64,000 nucleotides of DNA from CAVTZP01 sp963739245. GTDB taxonomy: Bacteria > Chloroflexota > Dehalococcoidia > Dehalococcoidales > BS750m-G39. This document shows positions 41,772 to 49,385 of the stretch, one piece after another. The first letter of the stretch is position 1. Every line of letters begins with the position of its first letter. The stretch lies in NCBI GenBank assembly GCA_963739245.1, contig CAVTZP010000007.1, positions 124,001-188,000 of the forward strand. The letters run 5' to 3'. The notes under the pieces are model-generated. The model was given only the letters and a program-made list of their open reading frames with translations, did not search any database and had not been told where the DNA came from. The translations under genes and the position numbers were made by a program.

Positions 41772-43142
41772 ATGTATAACGAGAAGTTGCCGCCGCACAA
41801 TATTGATGCTGAGGAAGCAGTAATCGGCTCACTGCTAATAGACGGGATGGCAATCTATAAGATTGCCACCTTTCTCCAGCCATCAGACTTTTATGGCGAA
41901 CGAAACTCGCTGATATACGGGGCATGCCTGGCGCTCTACCAGCGCCCAGATGGAGTCATAAACCAGATTACTGTCGCCGAGGAGCTGGACCGGCAGGGCA
42001 AGCTGGAGACCGGTGGTGGCGCTGCCTACTTAAGTCATCTCATATCTATATGCCCCACCTCCCTTGATATTGAGTCTCATGCTCAAATTGTCTATCGCCT
42101 GGCGATAATGCGCCACCTCATTGATGCCGCGAGGCAGATTGCCAACATCGGCTATCAGGCTGACCCTGATGTTGATGCCAGCCTTGACCAGGCAGAAGAT
42201 ACCCTGTTTCGGCTGCGCCACGGCCAAAGCCCACGGGATTTTATCCACATCCGTCAGGTGCTAGACAAGTACTTTGAAACCGCCGCCGGTGCTGAGGTAG
42301 AAGGTCATCCCAGGGAGCCAGTCCCCTATATACTATCGGGCTTCGCCGGTCTGGATGAACTCCTCGGCGGATTTCAGCGCTCCGACCTGATTATCATCGC
42401 CGGCAGACCGAGCATGGGCAAAACAAGCCTTGCCCTTACCCTTGCCCACAATGCCGCCGTGGAGCAGGGGGCTTGCGTAGCTCTGTTCAGCCTGGAGATG
42501 GCACGGGAGCCTCTGGTTTTACGCATCCTGGCTAGTGAAGCTGAGGTCGATTCCCGACGGGTGCGCCTCGGTCTCCACAGTGAAGAGCAGGAAAAAAGGG
42601 TCATGGATGCCATCGGCCGGCTCTCTGAAGCACCAATCTACATTGATGATACCCCACAACTGCGGGTAGTAGAGATGAGAAGCAAAGCCCGCCGCCTCCA
42701 CTTTGAGCGTGGTATTGACCTGATTATCGTTGACTACCTGCAACTAATGTACGGAGAGGGGAGGGATGAGGTTGAGAAGATCAGCAACATCTCCCGCTCC
42801 CTCAAGGCAATAGCCAGGGAGCTTAATGTGCCCGTGATGGCAGTATCCCAGCTGAGCCGGGCTGCAGAAAGAAGGGAAGCACACCGACCCTATCTCTCTG
42901 ACCTCAGGGGAAGCGGCAGTATTGAACAGGATGCCGATGTCGTCCTGTTTGTCTACCGCGATGATTACTACTACACCAAAGACGAATGGGAAAGGGAGCA
43001 TCCCGGGGAGGGCTACCCGCCGCCGGCTAATATTATAATCGCCAAGCACCGTAATGGCCCCACCGGTGAAATTGAGCTACTTTTCCAACCAAAGATGGCA
43101 AAGTTTGCCAATATTACCCATGAAGAGCCGAGCCTACTATGA
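41772..43142 (+). CDS. dnaB: Replicative DNA helicase DnaB
   Basis: DnaB is the hexameric 5'-3' helicase of the replication fork. The 456-residue protein has the N-terminal helical domain (PHNIDAEEAVIGSLLID), a linker, and the RecA-like domain with Walker A AGRPSMGKTSLAL, Walker B IIVDYLQLMYG, the SQLSRAAERR block and DLRGSGSIEQDADVV. No intein is present. It follows rplI without a gap and overlaps the dnaD-like gene by 4 bases. The following two genes encode a DnaD-domain protein and a DnaC-like ATPase, so the operon carries the helicase and its likely loaders. Confidence 0.96.
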   Translation: MYNEKLPPHNIDAEEAVIGSLLIDGMAIYKIATFLQPSDFYGERNSLIYGACLALYQRPDGVINQITVAEELDRQGKLETGGGAAYLSHLISICPTSLDIESHAQIVYRLAIMRHLIDAARQIANIGYQADPDVDASLDQAEDTLFRLRHGQSPRDFIHIRQVLDKYFETAAGAEVEGHPREPVPYILSGFAGLDELLGGFQRSDLIIIAGRPSMGKTSLALTLAHNAAVEQGACVALFSLEMAREPLVLRILASEAEVDSRRVRLGLHSEEQEKRVMDAIGRLSEAPIYIDDTPQLRVVEMRSKARRLHFERGIDLIIVDYLQLMYGEGRDEVEKISNISRSLKAIARELNVPVMAVSQLSRAAERREAHRPYLSDLRGSGSIEQDADVVLFVYRDDYYYTKDEWEREHPGEGYPPPANIIIAKHRNGPTGEIELLFQPKMAKFANITHEEPSLL

Positions 43143-43852
43143 TGGAGCAATTTAAGGGTTTCCCAGCCAAGACGCAGTTTACCGCCGTGCCTAATTCTTT
43201 CTTCAGCGCGCTGCTACCCCAAATCAGCGATATCGCCGAACTGAAAACAACCCTCCACATCTTCTGGGCAATTTATCAGAAACGGGGTTACCCCCGATTT
43301 ACCACCTATAAAGAGCTTTTGGGCAGTAAGAGCCTGATGAGCAGCATGGTGGGGGCAACACCGCCAGAGAAGATACTGCGCCAAGCCCTGGAAATGGCGG
43401 CCAAGCGGGGCACCATCCTTCATATTGCGCTGGACAGGGATGGGACGCCGGAGGACGTCTACTTCCTTAATACCGAACCTGATAGACAGGCTATAGCTAA
43501 GATTCAAAACGGCGAACTCGCCTTGAGCGGACTAAAGGCAAAAGAACCAGCCTATATCGACACCGAGGCGCCGCCGGACATCTTCACCCTTTATGAACAG
43601 AACATCGGCATGCTAACCCCATTGATTGCCGACCAGCTGCGTGATGCCGAGAAACTATATCCCGAGGCATGGATAAGAGACGCCGTTAAAGAGGCAGTTT
43701 CCCATAACAAGCGAAGTTGGAGGTATATCTCGGCAATTTTGGAGCGCTGGTCAACAGAAGGTAAGAGCGATGGAGCATATCAGCGAGATTCTAAGAAGAC
43801 AGGCCCAGACAAATACATCAAACAAAAATATGGACACATGGTCAGGCGCTGA
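43139..43852 (+). CDS. DnaD-domain replication protein
   Basis: This 237-residue protein has an N-terminal winged-helix-like part (residues 15-110) and a C-terminal DnaD/DnaB_2 domain, recognised from FTLYEQNIGMLTPLIADQLR and the following EAWIRDAVKEAVSHNKRSWRYISAILERW (quoted in part), ending in the family's characteristic tryptophan-rich helix. In Firmicutes DnaD and DnaB recruit the helicase loader during initiation and restart. Here the gene sits between the helicase and a loader-like ATPase, so a role in helicase loading is well supported by context. It overlaps dnaB by 4 bases and the dnaC-like gene by 83. Confidence 0.82.
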   Translation: MMEQFKGFPAKTQFTAVPNSFFSALLPQISDIAELKTTLHIFWAIYQKRGYPRFTTYKELLGSKSLMSSMVGATPPEKILRQALEMAAKRGTILHIALDRDGTPEDVYFLNTEPDRQAIAKIQNGELALSGLKAKEPAYIDTEAPPDIFTLYEQNIGMLTPLIADQLRDAEKLYPEAWIRDAVKEAVSHNKRSWRYISAILERWSTEGKSDGAYQRDSKKTGPDKYIKQKYGHMVRR

Positions 43853-44621
43853 AGAACCGGAAGAGGCATCGCCAAGCTCAGCCTGTCCTATCTGCAAGGG
43901 GGCGGGGGTTGTTCACCCCCTCCTGCCATCAGGCAAGCCCGACTATAGTCGGGTTATTCCCTGCCGTTGCGTTCAGAAAGAATTAGATAAGGAACGTAAA
44001 GTTCGCCTGCAGCGACAAAGCGGTCTTGACCTGGAGCTGCTTAAAAAGATGACCTTTGACAATTTCAAGAAGCGGGTTAACCTGCCACCGGAACTGCAGG
44101 AAAACCTGGAAGAGGCATACCGTTTGGCCCTTGACTTTGCCAAATCACCCGAAGGCTGGCTGGTATTCCAGGGCGTTACCGGCTGCGGCAAAACCCATCT
44201 TGCCGCCGCCATTGGTAACTACCGCCTCAAAGAGGGAAAACCGGTCAAATTTGAGGTGGTATCTGACTTCCTCGACCATCTGCGCTTCACCTTCAGCCCG
44301 GAGAGCACGGTGACCTATGACCAAGTGTTTGAAGAGGTAAAGACTGCCCCCCTCCTCATCCTGGATGACTTTGGTGAACAGTCCACCACCCCTTGGGCAC
44401 AGGAAAAGCTCTATCAGGTTATCAACTATCGCTATAATGCCCGTCTAGCCACGATAATCACCACCCGCTTGACAACGGATGAGATGGACAGCCCCATAGT
44501 CTCCCGCTTCCTCGACCACCAACTCAGTATGGTATTTAATATTGCTGCTCCCGACTACCGAACTGATGCCACCGCCAGCCGAAAGAAGATAGCTCGTGAT
44601 ATAAAAAGGCGCCAGAGCTAA
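43770..44621 (+). CDS. DnaC/DnaI-like AAA+ helicase loader
   Basis: This is an AAA+ ATPase of 283 residues related to DnaC/IstB and DnaI. An N-terminal cysteine-containing segment (CPICKGAGVVHPL and VIPCRCVQKEL) looks like a small zinc-binding module, as in DnaI. Walker A is GVTGCGKTHLAAAIG, Walker B is LLILDDFGEQ, and sensor/arginine-finger regions follow (RLTTDEMDSPIVSRFLD). ATG 43770 makes an 83-base overlap with the upstream gene; ATG 43830 would shorten the overlap but still overlap by 23 bases. The position after dnaB and dnaD is the basis for calling it a loader rather than a transposon helper. No transposase is nearby. Confidence 0.84.
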   Translation: MEHISEILRRQAQTNTSNKNMDTWSGAEEPEEASPSSACPICKGAGVVHPLLPSGKPDYSRVIPCRCVQKELDKERKVRLQRQSGLDLELLKKMTFDNFKKRVNLPPELQENLEEAYRLALDFAKSPEGWLVFQGVTGCGKTHLAAAIGNYRLKEGKPVKFEVVSDFLDHLRFTFSPESTVTYDQVFEEVKTAPLLILDDFGEQSTTPWAQEKLYQVINYRYNARLATIITTRLTTDEMDSPIVSRFLDHQLSMVFNIAAPDYRTDATASRKKIARDIKRRQS

Positions 44622-44635
44622 CCGCTAGTTTGCAT

Positions 44636-44652
44636 AGCCTGAGGCTTTTTTA
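44636..44652 (+). terminator. Short terminator after the dnaB operon
   Basis: AGCC-TGA-GGCT followed by TTTTTT. The stem is only 4 base pairs, so it is a weak candidate, but it is correctly placed between the helicase-loader gene and the HNH gene. Confidence 0.4.
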
Positions 44653-44681
44653 GTAAAATAAATAGGTTTTTGGTATTATTG

Positions 44682-45203
44682 ATGAATGCTCTAGAAATAA
44701 TAAAGCTTCCGGTTCTGGTGCTAAATCAGAACTACGAGCCACTCAATATATGTCGAGTGCGGCGGGCGGTAGTATTGCTTTACTACGGCAAGGCGGAGAT
44801 GCTGGAGAATGGCACCGGATTTATCCACTCCGCCAACCGTAGCTTTCCTGTGCCCTCGGTAATACGGCTGGCCGATATGATTAAGCGCCCCCGACCCCCA
44901 AGGAGACTAACCCGCCTTGAGGTTTTCCACCGCGACCAATATGCCTGCCAGTATTGTGGCCGGCAGACTCATCAGCTTACCCTGGACCATGTCATTCCCC
45001 GATACCGGGGTGGTGAGCACATCTGGGAGAATGTGGTTAGCGCCTGCATACCCTGCAATCGGCACAAGGCAGGTAAGACGCCTGCCGAAGCTGGAATGAA
45101 ACTAATCCATCAGCCAGTACCACCGGCGGCTAATAGCTTCTTCTATATCCCCCACAGTCACCAACAAATCCACAGCCAGTGGCAAAAATACCTGCCCCAA
45201 TAA
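44682..45203 (+). CDS. HNH endonuclease domain protein
   Basis: This protein of about 173 residues has an N-terminal segment LVLNQNYEPLNICRVRRAVV typical of a widely conserved group of solitary HNH proteins. The HNH core follows: RDQYACQYCGRQTHQLTLDH and IPRYRGGEHIWENVVSACIPCNRHKAGKTP (quoted in part), with two CxxC pairs for structural zinc and the catalytic histidine in LDHVIP. The biological role is unknown; DNA repair or a 5-methylcytosine-type nuclease has been proposed for relatives. ATG 44682 is preferred over a TTG at 44670; neither has a strong ribosome site. It converges with ricT, leaving 3 bases between them. Confidence 0.85.
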   Translation: MNALEIIKLPVLVLNQNYEPLNICRVRRAVVLLYYGKAEMLENGTGFIHSANRSFPVPSVIRLADMIKRPRPPRRLTRLEVFHRDQYACQYCGRQTHQLTLDHVIPRYRGGEHIWENVVSACIPCNRHKAGKTPAEAGMKLIHQPVPPAANSFFYIPHSHQQIHSQWQKYLPQ

Positions 45204-45206
45204 GAA

Positions 45207-46022
45207 CTAGCCCTTGGGCGGTGGCTCCTCAATCTTAATCTTGCTCAGAGGCAATTCCACCCTTGCCTGGCTCTCCAGCTCAACCAATACGGTTTCCTTG
45301 AGCGGATTACCCCCCACTACAATAGCCACCCCTAAGGGGGTATTTACCCGTTGACCCTCCCTAGGCAATTTACCCTTCATGAGATGGTATTGCTCATTCT
45401 CATAGGCTAAGCAGCACAATAACCGACCGCAAACACCGGATATCTTCACCGGGTTAAGGGGTAAATCCTGCTCTTTAGCCATCTTGATAGAAACTGGAGA
45501 CAGCTCGGCTAAGAAATTCATGCAACAAAGCGGGCGCCCACACCGCCCAAAGCCACCAACCAACTTGGCTTCGTCCCGAGGTCCGAGCTGGCGTAGCTCA
45601 ACCTTTTTCTTAAAGCGGCTATTTAACTCCCGAACCAGCTCACGGAAGTCAACCCTCTCGGTAGCGCTGAAGAAAAAGGTAAGCCGACTGCCATCAAGAT
45701 TGTACTCCGCACCCAGTAGCTTCATGGGCAACCCTAGTTTAGTTATCAGCTTGGCACACTCAGCCAGAGCCTCAGTTTCCTTGGCTTCAAGTTCCTGAGC
45801 CCGCTTAATATCCTCCGCCTCTGCCTTGCGCACTACTGATTTCAACTTCTTATCCACCTCGGTAGCCAAAACCTGTTTAGGAACAATCATTACCCTCCCC
45901 AGTTCCAGACCGCGAGCCGTCTTGACCACAACATAGTCATTTACCTTCAGGTCAATATCGCTGGCATCAAAGTAATAGACCTTACCAGCTCTTTTGAAGC
46001 GTACGCCAACAATCTCAGCCAT
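45207..46022 (-). CDS. ricT: PSP1-domain protein RicT (YaaT)
   Basis: This is a 271-residue PSP1-domain protein of the RicT family. In Bacillus, RicT with RicA and RicF forms an Fe-S complex that modulates RNase Y processing. The cluster-type cysteines are present in GRCGRPLCCMNFL and GVCGRLLCCLAYE. The N-terminal VGVRFKRAGKVYYFD block and the C-terminal VNTPLGVAIVVGGNPLKETV also fit. It lies 3 bases downstream of holB in the same direction, as in many Firmicutes, where holB and yaaT are neighbours. No ricA or ricF is visible. Confidence 0.9.
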   Translation of the reverse strand: MAEIVGVRFKRAGKVYYFDASDIDLKVNDYVVVKTARGLELGRVMIVPKQVLATEVDKKLKSVVRKAEAEDIKRAQELEAKETEALAECAKLITKLGLPMKLLGAEYNLDGSRLTFFFSATERVDFRELVRELNSRFKKKVELRQLGPRDEAKLVGGFGRCGRPLCCMNFLAELSPVSIKMAKEQDLPLNPVKISGVCGRLLCCLAYENEQYHLMKGKLPREGQRVNTPLGVAIVVGGNPLKETVLVELESQARVELPLSKIKIEEPPPKG

Positions 46023-46025
46023 AAT

Positions 46026-47024
46026 CTAACCACCATTCCCTACCGGAATACTAAGCATCAGCACCTCAAACACGAGCCGCGGATTGGCATTCTGCCTGAG
46101 CTGTTCCCCGGTCGCCTGAATGCCATTGATAACCGCCCTTATCTGAGCCAGATGGTAACCCCTAGCCATATCAACCAGCATGGCTTCATGGTCAATATTG
46201 GTGACGCCGCCGCTGGAGCCGAGCTTGACCAGCAATAGGTCGCGCCACCAGTCAAGCCATAAATCCAATATTTCCTGAACCCGCCCCCGGCTTTGACTGA
46301 ACCAGGCTACCAGTTGGGTAACATAATTAAAACGCGCTTCATAATCACCGCTTAAAATATTAAGCAACCCCTCTACCCTTTCCGCTCGCCGCTGAAGTAA
46401 ACTATCATCAAAAGCCGCCGATACTGCCCAACCCAGACAGCCATGACAAAGCCGAGCCAGAAGCCCCGCCCTCTGCTGCTCAACACCCCAACGCTGGCTA
46501 AGAACATCCTCTACCTGGGAGGTAGGCAGGGGGGGTAACTCCAGCCGCTGACAGCGAGAAACCACAGTAGCTGGCAGCACTGCATCACTGGTGGTCAGCA
46601 GAATAAAGATTACCCCAGCCGCCGGTTCTTCCAAGGTCTTAAGCAGGCAGTTGGCGGCTTCGGTTGACATGAGCTCAGCGTGGTCAATAATAAATACCTT
46701 ATACCTGCCCTCAAATGGCGGCAGGTTAGAGGAGTGCTGCATCTGCCTAATCTGGTCAATGCCAATTTCAACTGAGTCGCCGGAGTTCAAGCCTATAATC
46801 TGGACATCGGCATGCCGGCCCGCAGCTATTTTCTGACAGGAATCACATAGACCACAGGGTGGGTCAACTGCCTGGCAGTTCAATGCCTGAGCCAGGTTTA
46901 GCGCCAAGGTCATCTTGCCCACATGGGGGGGACCAATCATAAGATAGGCATGAGCTATAGACTCCTGCTCCAAGCTACGCTGGAGTAGGTTAACCACCCT
47001 AGATTGCCCCACTACCTGCCACAA
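46026..47024 (-). CDS. holB: DNA polymerase III subunit delta'
   Basis: This is a clamp-loader subunit of 332 residues. The N-terminal AAA+ module begins WQVVGQSRVVNLLQRSLEQE and has the P-loop IGPPHVGKMTLALNLAQ, a four-cysteine zinc module CQAVDPPCGLCDSC, the IDHAELMSTEAANCLLKTLE block and the SRC motif VVSRCQRLEL. A C-terminal collar domain follows. The start is TTG 47024 with GGAGG upstream. The gene is co-oriented and nearly contiguous with ricT and lies 15 bases downstream of lysA. Confidence 0.92.
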   Translation of the reverse strand: MWQVVGQSRVVNLLQRSLEQESIAHAYLMIGPPHVGKMTLALNLAQALNCQAVDPPCGLCDSCQKIAAGRHADVQIIGLNSGDSVEIGIDQIRQMQHSSNLPPFEGRYKVFIIDHAELMSTEAANCLLKTLEEPAAGVIFILLTTSDAVLPATVVSRCQRLELPPLPTSQVEDVLSQRWGVEQQRAGLLARLCHGCLGWAVSAAFDDSLLQRRAERVEGLLNILSGDYEARFNYVTQLVAWFSQSRGRVQEILDLWLDWWRDLLLVKLGSSGGVTNIDHEAMLVDMARGYHLAQIRAVINGIQATGEQLRQNANPRLVFEVLMLSIPVGNGG

Positions 47025-47039
47025 ATATAACCTCCTGAC

Positions 47040-48344
47040 CTAAACTAAGTCACACCTAACTAGGTCATCAAAGGTCTCCCGGCGCCGAACCAGACGCGCC
47101 TTGCCTTCCCTGACCAAAACAATGGCTGGCTTGAGCGAGGCGTTATAGTTGCTCCCCAGCGGCAGGCAATAGGCACCACAATCAGCTACCGCGATAATAT
47201 CCCCAGCCGAAACCGGAGGTAGAGCAATATTCTCGATTAGTACGTCCCCGGATTCACAAAACTTGCCAGCAATGGTAACCCTGCCCACCTCCCCCTCCGA
47301 CATCTTATTGGCAACCACTGCCTCATGCTTAGCCCCATAAAGGGCAGGGCGAACATTATCCGCCATGCCCCCATCTACTGAGACATAGCACCTGACCCCG
47401 GGTATGTCCTTCACCACCCCTACCCGGTATAACGCCACCCCAGCCTGTCCCACTATCGACCTCCCCGGCTCAACCACCAGCCGTGGCAACGCCAGGCCCA
47501 GCTCCTGGCACTCACTAGTAACCCGGGACACTATCGCCTGAGCATAGGTGGAGATGGGTGGGGCGGGAGAACCCACCGCATATTGAATGGCAAAACCACC
47601 ACCAACATTTAGCTCCCTCATCTCAAAACCATTTTTTCGCTTCATCGCCGCAGCAAAGCCAAGTATAACATCAATAGCCTGCTGATACGGCTCAATCTCA
47701 AAGATGCCGGAGCCGATGTGGAAGTGCAAACCTACCGGGTTAAGATTGGGCGCGGCAATGGCCTGAGCCACCGCCTCATCCCCACTTAGTAGCGGGAAAC
47801 CAAACTTGGTGTCAACAGCACCGGTAACATTATATTTATGAGTCTGAGCCATCACCCCGGGAGAAAGCCGTAACAGTATATCGGCTTTATTGCCCCGCTC
47901 CCCGGCGATTTCATTTAACATGGTAAGCTCGGAAAAGTTGTCCACCACGATACGACCGATGCCCCACTCCAGAGCCAGCTTCAGTTCCTCGGCTGACTTG
48001 TTATTACCGTGGAAATAGACCCTATCCGGCGGAAAATCAACGGAGCGGGCAATACTAATCTCCCCACCAGAGACAACATCCAGCCCCAGCCCCTCCTCCT
48101 TGAAGATAATGGCTAAAGCCTTATTTATAAAGGCTTTACTGGCATAGATAACCATGCTGTCAGCATAGCGCTGGCTAAACTCATGCTTGAATTCGCCACA
48201 TCTCTGACGCAAACTACTTTCATCAAAGACATACAGCGGCGTGCCAAACTCAGCGGCTAACTCCACAGCATCACAGCCACCGATAACCAGGTGACCCTTA
48301 TTACTAACCTCAGCGGTTAATGGAAAAAGAGAAATTCTGGACAT
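47040..48344 (-). CDS. lysA: Diaminopimelate decarboxylase
   Basis: This PLP-dependent enzyme makes L-lysine from meso-diaminopimelate. The 434-residue protein carries the Schiff-base lysine in VIYASKAFINKAL, the glycine-rich PLP-phosphate loop HFHIGSGIFEIEPY and the GGGFAIQY segment. EPGRSIVGQAG, KFCESGDVLIENIALP and GAYCLPLGSNYN (substrate-binding region) follow. It is about 15-20 residues longer than a minimal DAPDC but complete. The ATG start has only a weak ribosome site. It completes the lysine genes in the window with dapB, asd and dapA at 24-27 kb. Confidence 0.95.
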   Translation of the reverse strand: MSRISLFPLTAEVSNKGHLVIGGCDAVELAAEFGTPLYVFDESSLRQRCGEFKHEFSQRYADSMVIYASKAFINKALAIIFKEEGLGLDVVSGGEISIARSVDFPPDRVYFHGNNKSAEELKLALEWGIGRIVVDNFSELTMLNEIAGERGNKADILLRLSPGVMAQTHKYNVTGAVDTKFGFPLLSGDEAVAQAIAAPNLNPVGLHFHIGSGIFEIEPYQQAIDVILGFAAAMKRKNGFEMRELNVGGGFAIQYAVGSPAPPISTYAQAIVSRVTSECQELGLALPRLVVEPGRSIVGQAGVALYRVGVVKDIPGVRCYVSVDGGMADNVRPALYGAKHEAVVANKMSEGEVGRVTIAGKFCESGDVLIENIALPPVSAGDIIAVADCGAYCLPLGSNYNASLKPAIVLVREGKARLVRRRETFDDLVRCDLV

Positions 48345-48403
48345 TACTTACCAGATACTCCTATCTAATATAGTATAGGTTGAAAGCGCTGAATTTAACA
48401 CCC

Positions 48404-48577
48404 TCAGATACGATGGCTTTGCACCGCCTCCCTTACCCTCCTTAACTCTAAGAGTATCTCCTTTAGCAGCAAAAGCTCGAGCCGTCGAGAATCTACCGTG
48501 CTTGCCAGCTTCGCCCACTTCTTACGATTACCTACGGGAATATAATCCTCCAACAAACCTATAATATCCTCTGACAT
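48404..48577 (-). CDS. Small hypothetical protein
   Basis: This is a 57-residue protein starting at ATG 48577 behind a good AAAGGAG. The sequence begins MSEDIIGLLEDYIPVGNRKK and ends in a leucine/arginine-rich amphipathic helix (KEILLELRRVREAV). There are no cysteines or membrane segments. It could be a helical adaptor or part of a small complex; I do not recognise the family. It sits between lysA and the DUF2284 gene on the same strand, 51 bases from the latter, and may be on the same transcript. Confidence 0.55.
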   Translation of the reverse strand: MSEDIIGLLEDYIPVGNRKKWAKLASTVDSRRLELLLLKEILLELRRVREAVQSHRI

Positions 48578-48628
48578 AAGCAGCTCCTTTCTCTGCCTTT
48601 TCCCCACCCGCACTATAAGCCAGGGAAG

Positions 48629-49282
48629 CTAGTAGATAAAGGTAATTCCTACTGATACCGCCGTGGGAATTGCCGCAGCGTTACAACCCCTATAAATAGG
48701 GTACATCTTCCAGCCCAGCTTCATAAACAGGTCACAGACATCAATGCCCACCCCTTCCATTGATGGGCGAGCCCTTAATATATTTTGGCAACGTCCGCTA
48801 TCCAGCATATAGCAGAGCCCGCCATTGCATAATGTATCCCGACAACCACCAGCGCCAAAGCCCATGGCAAAGCGATAGCCATCAGCAAAGGCCAAGACTT
48901 CAATCTTAGCGGCAATCTCACCGGCTTTTCCTTGATAAGCTCTCCCATGAGGGTAGTATCGGCTAATATCAGCAAAATCTTTAACCGGACTATCAATGGC
49001 GAATAGTATTGCCCAGTTGAACCGACTAAATGCCTTACGCATAAACTCTGGTTCAGGAGTATAGGGTGGGCAGTAGCCACACCGATTATAGTTAGGACAG
49101 GGAGGAATAGAGCATTTAAGCCTTACCCTCTCATCCACCTCCACCCACTGAGCAGGTATAACCTCAGCGCGCGAGGCTCCGAGCTCTATAGCCTTTTGTT
49201 GATAATTTCCCAGGTCTGCTTTTAAGGTTTTCTCGGAAACCTGCGCACAAATTAGCCTTGCTGTGCCACTTCCAGCTTCCAC
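48629..49282 (-). CDS. DUF2284 cysteine-rich metal-binding protein
   Basis: This is a cysteine-rich cytoplasmic protein of about 217 residues of the DUF2284 family, predicted to bind a metal or Fe-S cluster. The signature CSIPPCPNYNRCGYCPPYTP is at about residues 56-75. Further cysteines occur in GCRDTLCNGGLCYM and SGRCQN and near DVCDLF. The family is common in anaerobes and has no established function. I start at GTG 49282, which has AAAAGGGG upstream, rather than GTG 49306. It lies downstream of the CoA-ligase gene on the same strand, but a functional link is not shown. Confidence 0.78.
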   Translation of the reverse strand: MEAGSGTARLICAQVSEKTLKADLGNYQQKAIELGASRAEVIPAQWVEVDERVRLKCSIPPCPNYNRCGYCPPYTPEPEFMRKAFSRFNWAILFAIDSPVKDFADISRYYPHGRAYQGKAGEIAAKIEVLAFADGYRFAMGFGAGGCRDTLCNGGLCYMLDSGRCQNILRARPSMEGVGIDVCDLFMKLGWKMYPIYRGCNAAAIPTAVSVGITFIY

Positions 49283-49385
49283 CGTTTTACCCCTTTTCTG
49301 AAACACCTACCGGAGGCAGAATTCTGAGTCCTTATTAAAACCCCATTCAATGTTAGCAGTGCCAGCTAGCTAAGTCAATTTGCCG

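Noticed and set aside
43770..44621. DnaC-like ATPase as an IS21 IstB helper
   Set aside because: No transposase or terminal inverted repeats are present, and the gene follows dnaB and dnaD in one overlapping operon.
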